Source: CAYZMS01 sp964479625
GTDB taxonomy: Bacteria; Bacteroidota; Bacteroidia; Chitinophagales; Saprospiraceae
DNA: 64,000 nucleotides
Assembly (NCBI GenBank): GCA_964479625.1
Contig: CAYZMS010000003.1
Span: 62,001-126,000 of the forward strand
Direction: 5' to 3'
In this document: positions 58,300 through 64,000 of the stretch, piece after piece
Position numbering within the stretch: position 1 is the stretch's first letter
How the letters are laid out: the number at the start of each line of letters is the position of its first letter
Notes under the pieces: generated by a model
Databases searched by the model: none
Told to the model about the DNA's origin: nothing
Seen by the model: only the letters and a program-made list of their open reading frames with translations
Position numbers and translations under genes: made by a program

Positions 58300-58836
58300 A
58301 TGATACTGACCGACGCAAAAATATTGGAATCCATTGCAAAAGGAGAGATCGTGATCGAACCTTTTCGAAGGGAATGCCTGGGTACGAACTCCTATGATGT
58401 ACACCTCGGGAAATACCTCGCTATTTACAAAGATCATATTCTCGATGCCCGCCGCCATAATGAGATCGAACACCTGGAGATCCCGGAAGCTGGCTTCGTA
58501 CTGCACCCCAACACACTTTATCTGGGTGTTACGGAGGAGTACACCGAAACGCATAATACCGTGCCATTTCTGGAGGGGAAGTCCAGCGTGGGGCGTTTGG
58601 GGATCGACATACACGCTACGGCCGGAAAGGGCGATGTCGGTTTTTGTAATACCTGGACCCTGGAAATTTCCTGTACCCATCCCGTGCGTGTTTACGCCGG
58701 AATGCCTATCGGACAACTGATCTATTTTCGGGTGGAAGGGGACATCAACCGCTACTACAACAAAAAGTCGGATGCCAAGTACACCGTTCGTACCGAGCGT
58801 CCTGTGGAGAGCATGATGTGGAAGAATAAGTTTTAA
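58300..58836 (+). CDS. dcd: dCTP deaminase
   Basis: Dcd deaminates dCTP to dUTP in the supply of thymidine nucleotides. The 178-residue trimeric dUTPase-fold protein has EPFRRECLGTNSYDVHLGKYLAIY, the conserved EGKSSVGRLGIDIHATAGKGDVGF, TWTLEISCTHPVRVYAGMPIGQLIYF, and a C-terminal lid (KYTVRTERPVESMMW). The Glu in TLEI corresponds to the catalytic Glu of E. coli Dcd. The chosen start, ATG 58300, gives MILTDAKILESIAKG, the usual family start. It could alternatively be bifunctional (dCTP deaminase/dUTPase), which cannot be told here. Confidence 0.93.
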   Translation: MILTDAKILESIAKGEIVIEPFRRECLGTNSYDVHLGKYLAIYKDHILDARRHNEIEHLEIPEAGFVLHPNTLYLGVTEEYTETHNTVPFLEGKSSVGRLGIDIHATAGKGDVGFCNTWTLEISCTHPVRVYAGMPIGQLIYFRVEGDINRYYNKKSDAKYTVRTERPVESMMWKNKF

Positions 58837-58862
58837 AAGAGGTTCGACTAGGCTTGGGTGGC

Positions 58863-59774
58863 CTATTCCTCTACCGACCAAATAATGATGCTGCGGTCGT
58901 CCCCTGCTGAGATCAATTCATTTTGATATGGAGACCAGAACAGGGTATTCACAGAGTTGATATGCCCTTTGTCACGTACGGTTTCCAGGACCTTCACCAA
59001 TTCGAAAGTCCCGGCATCCCAGATCTTTATGGTCTTATCGCGGCTGGCGGTGGCAATCCATTGGCCGTTGGGTGAAAAAACCAGCTCATTAATAGTGAAC
59101 CAATGGGCAGGCTGATCATAAACACAGGGAAAGCTGCCATCCAATTCCCAGGCTTTTAGGTGAGCATCTCTGGCCCCACTCAGTAAAAGGGGTTTCTTAG
59201 GGTGGTATCGAATGCTGAATACCGAATTTTCGTGGGCGTTAAATAATTTTCGTTTGATCTGCAGGCTTTCCTCATCCAGAAGGTAGATGCAGTTATCGCT
59301 GGAACCGATGGCTAATTCCCCACGTTGTGCTGAATAATCGAGGCTCCTCAGGCTTTGATTGGTCAATTGAATACTTTCAAGGCTACGGGCGCTATCCACA
59401 TCCCAGCGGGTAAGCACTCCCTGACCGCCTATGGTATAAACCCGTTGACCGATCAGCCGGACTTCAAAAACCCCTTTCTGATGGTGGGCGATATTTTTGG
59501 TTTTTTCAGGCTCTTTCAGGTCTACCCAATGTACTCCTCCATTCATGTTGCCAACTACCACTACCTGGCGATCGGTCAACATAGTCATAGAAAACACCTG
59601 GGTTTCCACCTGTGCGATCAACTTTCCGGTCTCGGGATCGTCCAAATTCCAGCGAACGAGCCAGCCATCTCCAGCCCCCGAAAGAAAAAAACCTTGAGGT
59701 TGATCGGGCGCCAGGGTGAAAATAGAGGCTTTATGCCCGGTGAGTTGTACTTTTTTTCGAATTTCGAGGGGCAT
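58863..59774 (-). CDS. WD40 repeat protein
   Basis: The 303-residue protein is a seven-bladed propeller of WD40 repeats. Typical blades are AHENSVFSIRYHPKKPLLLSGARDAHLKAWEL, VFSPNGQWIATASRDKTIKIWDAG and LFWSPYQNELISAGDDRSIIIWSVEE. There is no signal peptide, so it is cytoplasmic. WD40 propellers act as protein-binding platforms; the partner is unknown. It is convergent with dcd and divergent from the phosphopantetheinyl transferase, whose predicted promoter overlaps its 5' end. Confidence 0.88.
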   Translation of the reverse strand: MPLEIRKKVQLTGHKASIFTLAPDQPQGFFLSGAGDGWLVRWNLDDPETGKLIAQVETQVFSMTMLTDRQVVVVGNMNGGVHWVDLKEPEKTKNIAHHQKGVFEVRLIGQRVYTIGGQGVLTRWDVDSARSLESIQLTNQSLRSLDYSAQRGELAIGSSDNCIYLLDEESLQIKRKLFNAHENSVFSIRYHPKKPLLLSGARDAHLKAWELDGSFPCVYDQPAHWFTINELVFSPNGQWIATASRDKTIKIWDAGTFELVKVLETVRDKGHINSVNTLFWSPYQNELISAGDDRSIIIWSVEE

Positions 59775-59793
59775 ACTTTTTCGATTATTTTTG
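59762..59793 (+). promoter_or_regulatory. Putative promoter of the phosphopantetheinyl transferase gene
   Basis: TTTC (59762-59765) and TATTTTTG (59786-59793, exact TAnnTTTG) are 20 bases apart. The element overlaps the start codon region of the divergent WD40 gene (ATG 59774), so the two genes may compete. It leaves a leader of about 100 bases. Confidence 0.42.
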
Positions 59794-59902
59794 TTTTGGA
59801 CGGGTAAAAAATTAGGCCGACGACCAGTTGGATAAGTTAAACCCAGTTCTTTGTCTTCAGCGGAATAGTTGCAACGATAACCTAAAAATAACTCATTGCC
59901 AA

Positions 59903-60565
59903 ATGCCTATTGCATTGCACCGTAATTTAAAACCGGATACCCAACTCGGCATTTGGGAAATTACTGAATCTGAAGACTGGTTTCTTGATCAGCTGGATCT
60001 ACAAGCCGCTGAGCTTTCCCAGTTAAATTCCATTCGGGGACACCGCCGGCTCGAATGGTTATCTGTTCGGCAGCTAATCCACCATATGTCAGGGCGAAAG
60101 GATCGGGCTGCCTTAACTAAAGATGCCTTCGGCAAGCCTTTTTTGGAAAACTCCGACTTTTTTATCTCGGTAAGCCACTCCCGGGATGCCGCTGCAGCCA
60201 TTGCTGCTTCAGGCTTGGTGGGTATAGATATCCAACAGATCGTTTCGAAAATTGATCGCCTGGCCCCCAAGTTTATGCGGCCGGAAGAGTTGGCTTCCTT
60301 GCGTCCCGATACCCGGATCGAACACCTGCATGTTTATTGGTGTGCAAAAGAGGCGCTTTATAAAGCCTATGGCAGGCGCCAACTTGACTTTTGTACGCAC
60401 CTTTTTGTAGAGCCTTTCGAATTTGAAACCCAGGCTACTTTTCGCGGGCATGTTCGAAAGAATGATGTAGATATCACTTTTAGTATGCAATTCGAATGGT
60501 GGAGAGACTATGTGTTGGTCTATGGAGTAGAGGACCGGATCGAGCCGATGGGTAAGCAATCTTGA
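59903..60565 (+). CDS. 4'-phosphopantetheinyl transferase (Sfp type)
   Basis: The enzyme attaches phosphopantetheine from CoA to a serine of acyl or peptidyl carrier proteins. The 220-residue protein has the N-terminal half with FGKPFLENSDFFISVSHSRD (the phosphate/CoA site around His), VGIDIQ (metal-binding Asp), and WCAKEALYKAYGR, the W-x-x-KEA-x-x-K signature. The size fits the Sfp/EntD class rather than AcpS. ATG 59903 starts the conserved N-terminus; the TTG 59828 extension lies outside it. Fatty-acid or polyketide carrier proteins are the expected substrates; no synthase gene is nearby. Confidence 0.9.
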   Translation: MPIALHRNLKPDTQLGIWEITESEDWFLDQLDLQAAELSQLNSIRGHRRLEWLSVRQLIHHMSGRKDRAALTKDAFGKPFLENSDFFISVSHSRDAAAAIAASGLVGIDIQQIVSKIDRLAPKFMRPEELASLRPDTRIEHLHVYWCAKEALYKAYGRRQLDFCTHLFVEPFEFETQATFRGHVRKNDVDITFSMQFEWWRDYVLVYGVEDRIEPMGKQS

Positions 60566-60651
60566 ATTTTTATTTACCCAGTTTCCGTTAAAAGGAAATT
60601 TTCAAAGGCAGCAGGCATCGACAATGGAGCAGGCAAAATTTCAGATCACCT

Positions 60652-61524
60652 CTAGGCGTTACCTTGTCGTAACATTTTAAACACCTCATCTTGTCCACAA
60701 AACATGGCCCAGCCTTCCGGTGTAGAATCATAGCGGCCATCGCGGATGTCGCGTCTTGCGCCATGTTGCAGTAAAAAGGAAACCATCCGGATGCGGTTCC
60801 CCTGTTCGCTGGCCAGGTGCAGTGGAGTGGCCAGATGCTGAAAAAATGGAATTCGAGTATTGATATCTGCTCCCTGAGCCAGGAGAAATTCCGCTACATC
60901 GATCCGGCCGTATTTGGCAGCGAAGAGAAGGGCCTGGTTGAGGTAGGTCTGATCCGGCAGCATGGGTGATCGATTCGGGTCAAAAAAGGCTTGCAGTTCA
61001 CGGATGCGGCCCATAGCAGCGGCGAATGGTATCTTTAACCTTGCTCCAAAATCCAGCAATAAGTCCGGGGCGTTTCGCCGAAAACGAGGCAGGCGGGGAT
61101 CAAGTCCATAGAAAAGCGCATAACCCAGAGCAGTATCGATCCGATTGTGGTATCTGCCCATTTTTTCCGGTTCTGCTCCGGCTTTTAATAATACGCTGGC
61201 CACCTCCACATTATTGACGCTCACAGCATGGTGGAGCGGGGTTTCTCCACCCTCCAGGCGCTCACCGGCATTGACCTCTGCACCAAACTCGATAAGTAAG
61301 GTGGCAATTTCGGCTGCTTGTTCGGTCCAGCTTACCTCCCCCATGCCTGTTACTTCATGCAGGAGGGTGTTTTGCATTCCGGCCCCGTCGGGATGGTCCC
61401 TCCAGTTAGCCAGTCGAGGATCCTCTTCCAATAAGGCCCTTAGACCTTCCAGGTCGCCGGCTCGTATGAAGCGACAGGCGTTTTGGTAAGCATCGTTTAA
61501 TTTACGGATCTCCCTGGCTTTCAT
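60652..61524 (-). CDS. Ankyrin-repeat protein
   Basis: The 290-residue protein has about six ankyrin-type repeats, for example GGETPLHHAVSVNNVEVASVLLKAGAEPEK, LNQALLFAAKYGRIDVAEFLLAQGADIN and ATPLHLASEQGNRIRMVSFLLQHGARRDI. There is no signal peptide or membrane segment. It should act as a protein-interaction module in the cytoplasm; the partner is unknown. It ends with EGWAMFCGQDEVFKMLRQG. It follows the membrane-protein gene at 61535 on the same strand by 10 bases, so the two are probably co-transcribed. Confidence 0.87.
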   Translation of the reverse strand: MKAREIRKLNDAYQNACRFIRAGDLEGLRALLEEDPRLANWRDHPDGAGMQNTLLHEVTGMGEVSWTEQAAEIATLLIEFGAEVNAGERLEGGETPLHHAVSVNNVEVASVLLKAGAEPEKMGRYHNRIDTALGYALFYGLDPRLPRFRRNAPDLLLDFGARLKIPFAAAMGRIRELQAFFDPNRSPMLPDQTYLNQALLFAAKYGRIDVAEFLLAQGADINTRIPFFQHLATPLHLASEQGNRIRMVSFLLQHGARRDIRDGRYDSTPEGWAMFCGQDEVFKMLRQGNA

Positions 61525-61534
61525 AGGAAGGATG

Positions 61535-62347
61535 TTAAACTGAATTGGAAGATGCAGTGGCCGGTCGCCTGTGGATATCGGTTAATTCGAATAGGATTAT
61601 GGTGGCTAAGACAGCTGCGAAAAACGGCCCGGCCACTGTTCCAATGACGGGAATTAGGAACAGGAGTTGCATGATAAACCCAACCGCCAGAGATACCCCG
61701 GCAAAACGGGTGTTGTAGCCTGCACTGGTTCGAATGTCCATTCCAAATTGTTCGTAGTAGTTGTCCATCACGGTAAAGCCCATGAAGTAGCATTGGACGA
61801 AAAAGTTCAGCGGATTCTTAAAGAAATCCGGAAGATTTGCAATCGAAAGCACCACATCAAAAGCAACAGAGAGCAGCAGTCCCATCACATAAGCATAAAT
61901 AGCGACCTTGATCATCCGTATCTGGGCTACAGTGAAGGCATTTAGGGTGGCGTCAGAATCACTTCCTGTCAAGACTGCTACGGTAGTGCGGGTAACGTGA
62001 AAAATGACGATCTCCAGCAGGATGAGTATGAGGTATTTAACTCCGCCCAGATAGAAAAACTGGTATTCCTCCAAAAGGACATTTTCGTAAAACCCGTTAA
62101 GGGTGTTCATTATGGCTTCCGGGCTATCGGCTTGCACCTGAGAAAAAAAACTGTACATCAGGCTTATAAATTTCAAGCCGGCGATCAAGGCTACCACTAC
62201 CAAAAGGCGAGCCACCCATCCGTAGCGCCAGAACCCCTCCCATATCCGATGCTTCCGAATAAAGGGCCACACTTCCGGTATGGTATGGAAGGTGTACAAT
62301 AGCTGGCCGTAAAACTCCTTTGGACTTGGTAATTGTACATTTTTCAT
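61535..62347 (-). CDS. Multipass membrane protein, EI24/CysZ-like
   Basis: The 270-residue protein has about four to five membrane segments (around residues 45-65, 105-125, 145-170 and 225-255). The end of the protein (GYNTRFAGVSLAVGFIMQLLFLIPVIGTVAGPFFAAVLATIILFEL) resembles the C-terminal helices of the EI24/CysZ group, but the match is weak. It could equally be a Yip1-type or unclassified protein. ATG 62347 is preferred because it gives a polar N-terminus before the first helix; the extension to 62386 has no support. The downstream ankyrin gene is likely in the same operon. Confidence 0.55.
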   Translation of the reverse strand: MKNVQLPSPKEFYGQLLYTFHTIPEVWPFIRKHRIWEGFWRYGWVARLLVVVALIAGLKFISLMYSFFSQVQADSPEAIMNTLNGFYENVLLEEYQFFYLGGVKYLILILLEIVIFHVTRTTVAVLTGSDSDATLNAFTVAQIRMIKVAIYAYVMGLLLSVAFDVVLSIANLPDFFKNPLNFFVQCYFMGFTVMDNYYEQFGMDIRTSAGYNTRFAGVSLAVGFIMQLLFLIPVIGTVAGPFFAAVLATIILFELTDIHRRPATASSNSV

Positions 62348-62485
62348 AGGAGTAAAAATAAGGGAATACCTACTTACTCGCCTCAAACTTGGATGATCAA
62401 AGGCTATTCATGGACGAAGGAAATTTCTAATTGGATATAGCAGAGGGGAAAGGCTGGTTCCTACTTTCGATGGAAAACCTCTACT

Positions 62486-62557
62486 ATGTTTGAAACTACC
62501 CTTACTTTTATCTTTCTTGTTCTGTTGACCTTCTTCCTGGAAGATGGTCGTTGGTGA
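62486..62557 (+). CDS. Possible 23-residue hydrophobic peptide
   Basis: ATG 62486 to TGA 62557 encodes a single strongly hydrophobic helix (LTFIFLVLLTFFL) with an acidic-basic tail ending in Trp. It has the look of a small membrane peptide or of a fragment of an older gene. There is no Shine-Dalgarno sequence, no homologue that I recognise, and the AT-rich context can give such ORFs by chance. Confidence 0.2.
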   Translation: MFETTLTFIFLVLLTFFLEDGRW

Positions 62558-62585
62558 ACCCTGCTATGTAAACCACTTTCGAAAT

Positions 62586-62641
62586 GGCCATGCAAAACCA
62601 TATGGCCTTTGGTAAAGTCAGCGTTTACCGTAAATACGGTA
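62586..62641 (+). promoter_or_regulatory. Cluster of palindromes, putative operator of the SLC13 gene
   Basis: Three inverted repeats overlap here: GGCCAT (62586-62591) with ATGGCC (62602-62607), GGTAAA (62611-62616) with TTTACC (62624-62629), and the nearly continuous 16-bp palindrome TACCGTA-AA-TACGGTA (62626-62641). The last ends 38 bases before the transporter ATG, a usual place for a dimeric repressor or activator site. The cognate regulator is not identified. Confidence 0.4.
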
Positions 62642-62679
62642 GTGCTGCATTTAAAGAACCGGTCAAAATACAAAGTACT

Positions 62680-64000
62680 ATGACCTGGGCTGCATTGGTC
62701 GTACTGGGAGTTATAATTGGTGCTATCATTCTGTTTGCTACAGAGGCCTTGGCTGTAGACCTGGTTGCTTTGTTGATCATTGGCACCCTTGTTCTCAGTG
62801 GGGTGTTGAGCCCGCAGGAGGGCGTTTCCGGATTTAGCAATCCCGCTACTCTGACCGTTGCTTTCATGTTCGCCCTGGGGCCTGCCCTTTTAAAAACCGG
62901 GGCTTTCCAATACCTTACGCCACGGCTGATGCGCATCTTTAAGTGGAATTTTTTGGCGGGGATCTCCTTTATGATGTTGCTGGTGGCCTTTATTTCTGCT
63001 TTCATCAACAATACACCAGTCGTAGCGGTATTGATCCCTGTGGTGATCCAATTGGGCCATAGAATAGACGTTCCTCCTTCAAAACTACTCATCCCTCTTT
63101 CTTTCGCTTCCATTTTCGGGGGTACCTGCTCCCTGATCGGGACCTCTACTAACATTTTGGTTAGTGGTATAGCCACCGATAATGGTTTGCCTCCGATCAG
63201 TATGTTCTTCACCAGCCCGATGGGCTTGACTTTCACCCTGGTCGGTACGGTCTATATGGTTTTGATCGGAATACGCCTTTTGCCGAGCCGCAAGAGCGGG
63301 GCAGATTGGCGTAGCAAATTCGGTATGCGGGATTACCTGACCGAAATTGAATTACTGCCGGGCGCGAATTCTGTGGATCGTAAGATCATGGATTCTCCCC
63401 TGGTGGAGGAATTAGAAATGGATATTATTGAGATCCGCCGCAATGGGAGCCGGTTTACACTACCTCCGGGTGATATGGTTCTTAAAGCACACGACACCTT
63501 AAAGGTACGTTGTAATGTGGATAAAATGGCCCGGCTAAAAGAACGTATCCAGGTCCAGATGAATGAGACCCTGCGGATCGGAGATGATAACCTGCGCGGG
63601 AAGAATTCGACCATAATCGAAATGGTGATCACTGCCAATTCCGATTTCGAGGGAAAAACACTGCGGGCTTTAGATTTTCGTCGGCAGTACCGGGCTGTTC
63701 CCCTTGCCATCGTACATCGTGAAGAGGTATTACACGACGACCTGCACGATGTGCCCCTGAAGGCAGGTGACCTCATCCTGGCAGAGGTGAAAACCCACTT
63801 CCTGGACGAGCTTAAGCGCCGGGAGGTAGAACGGGAAAGCCCTTTCATTATCCTTTCTGAGTCCGGAATTATTGATTTCAATCAGCGAAAATTTTTACTG
63901 GTCCTGGCTATTATTGCAGGAGTAGTACTTACCGCTGCCTTACAAGTGGTACCTATAATGATCGGAGCGATCAGCGGGGTAGCTCTACTGATCCTAACGC
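62680..64000 (+). CDS. SLC13/DASS-like transporter with two RCK_C (TrkA-C) domains, 3' truncated
   Basis: The frame stays open to the window end (440 residues visible). It begins with membrane helices (VVLGVIIGAIILFATEALAVDLVALLIIG) and the DASS motif SAFINNTPVVAVLIPVV, then FGGTCSLIGTSTNILVSG, where the Ser-Asn-Thr clamshell residues bind sodium and substrate. Residues about 215-385 hold two soluble RCK_C domains (DSPLVEELEMDIIEIRRNGSRFTLPPGD and FEGKTLRALDFRRQYRAVPLAIVHR). The second set of membrane helices starts near residue 410. Such proteins import dicarboxylates, sulfate or other anions. Start ATG 62680 is chosen because the first helix begins there; ATG 62584, 62590 and 62602 are in frame upstream. 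Confidence 0.88.
   Translation, partial: MTWAALVVLGVIIGAIILFATEALAVDLVALLIIGTLVLSGVLSPQEGVSGFSNPATLTVAFMFALGPALLKTGAFQYLTPRLMRIFKWNFLAGISFMMLLVAFISAFINNTPVVAVLIPVVIQLGHRIDVPPSKLLIPLSFASIFGGTCSLIGTSTNILVSGIATDNGLPPISMFFTSPMGLTFTLVGTVYMVLIGIRLLPSRKSGADWRSKFGMRDYLTEIELLPGANSVDRKIMDSPLVEELEMDIIEIRRNGSRFTLPPGDMVLKAHDTLKVRCNVDKMARLKERIQVQMNETLRIGDDNLRGKNSTIIEMVITANSDFEGKTLRALDFRRQYRAVPLAIVHREEVLHDDLHDVPLKAGDLILAEVKTHFLDELKRREVERESPFIILSESGIIDFNQRKFLLVLAIIAGVVLTAALQVVPIMIGAISGVALLILT

Larger units (their letters stand above)
62348..62679. other. 332-bp intergenic region upstream of the SLC13 gene
   Basis: The gap is divergent between the membrane-protein gene and the transporter. A 23-codon ORF (62486-62557, plus strand) encodes a hydrophobic peptide starting MFETTLTFIF; it is listed separately. 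Operator-like palindromes lie at 62586-62641. In-frame ATG codons for the transporter exist at 62584, 62590 and 62602, but they would add a polar stretch that does not look like the family. Confidence 0.5.

Noticed and set aside
62461..62673. 70-residue minus-strand ORF before the transporter
   Set aside because: No motif, basic low-complexity composition, and it overlaps the palindromic control region.
62602..62679. Earlier ATG starts of the SLC13 transporter
   Set aside because: They add a polar stretch with a Lys/Arg cluster before the first helix, unlike the family, and would put the operator-like palindromes inside the gene. They are not fully excluded.

Overview
The window looks like chromosome from a marine-type Bacteroidota, most likely a Saprospiria/Lewinella-like lineage. 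The support is a T9SS-type C-terminal sorting domain, a PorT-like barrel, a metallophosphoesterase fused to a BamA-type barrel, a head-GIN (DUF2807) protein, DUF983 and DUF2007 proteins, few Shine-Dalgarno sequences, and several promoters of the Bacteroidota form TTG/TTTG-N20-21-TAnnTTTG. Taxonomy is inferred from gene content only. There is no rRNA operon, IS element, prophage or CRISPR array. One tRNA (Leu, GAG) is present. Most of the window is ordinary core genome, densely packed in short operons on both strands.

Layout. 1-6.4 kb: end of a membrane protein, a divergent pair of small conserved genes whose start codons share one CATG, a geranylgeranyl-reductase-like flavoprotein, an orphan terminator, and the 1236-aa lipoprotein/phosphoesterase/barrel protein. 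6.4-12 kb: surface-sugar genes (rfbB, rfbA, a glycosyltransferase, a deacetylase-like protein, a FemAB-like acyltransferase). 12-22.9 kb: housekeeping genes (greA with a structured leader, a SPOR protein, a PhnP-like hydrolase, Ppx/GppA, RbfA, RecG), a frameshifted DUF2807 gene, an HGSNAT-like membrane protein, VOC, DinB and MscS proteins. 23-29.2 kb: a UvrD/AddA-like helicase translationally coupled to an unknown helical protein, then small secreted proteins. 29.2-32.3 kb: a soluble cNMP-domain histidine kinase and a response regulator fused to a thioredoxin-reductase-like flavoprotein. 32.5-46 kb: ssb, sulfate activation (cysC-cysD-cysN), a di-heme peroxidase lipoprotein, metH, queA, a sorting-domain protein, and the cysteine pair cysE-cysM. 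46-54.7 kb: an HD hydrolase, a universal stress protein, cytochrome bd oxidase (cydAB), a SulP transporter and its adjacent Crp/Fnr regulator. 54.7-64 kb: DUF983, ArsR, tRNA-Leu, mlaEF, SDR, dCTP deaminase, WD40, phosphopantetheinyl transferase, ankyrin protein, a membrane protein, and a truncated SLC13 transporter with operator-like palindromes upstream.

Themes. Sulfur metabolism recurs: PAPS synthesis, serine acetyltransferase plus cysteine synthase, methionine synthase and a SulP permease, but no PAPS/APS reductase. Redox and low-oxygen functions recur too: bd oxidase, Crp/Fnr, UspA and the kinase/flavoprotein pair. The most unusual system is that pair (29213-32312). The response-regulator fusion carries a thioredoxin-fold linker and a TrxR-like module, and both lack the redox-active cysteine pairs, so it looks like a phosphorelay-controlled flavoprotein rather than a classical disulfide reductase.

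Caution on sequence quality. Three genes (about 14.17, 19.21 and 28.87 kb) look as if they suffered small indels that remove the start codon or shift the frame. These may be real lesions or assembly errors. All functional calls rest on motifs read by eye; no database search was possible.
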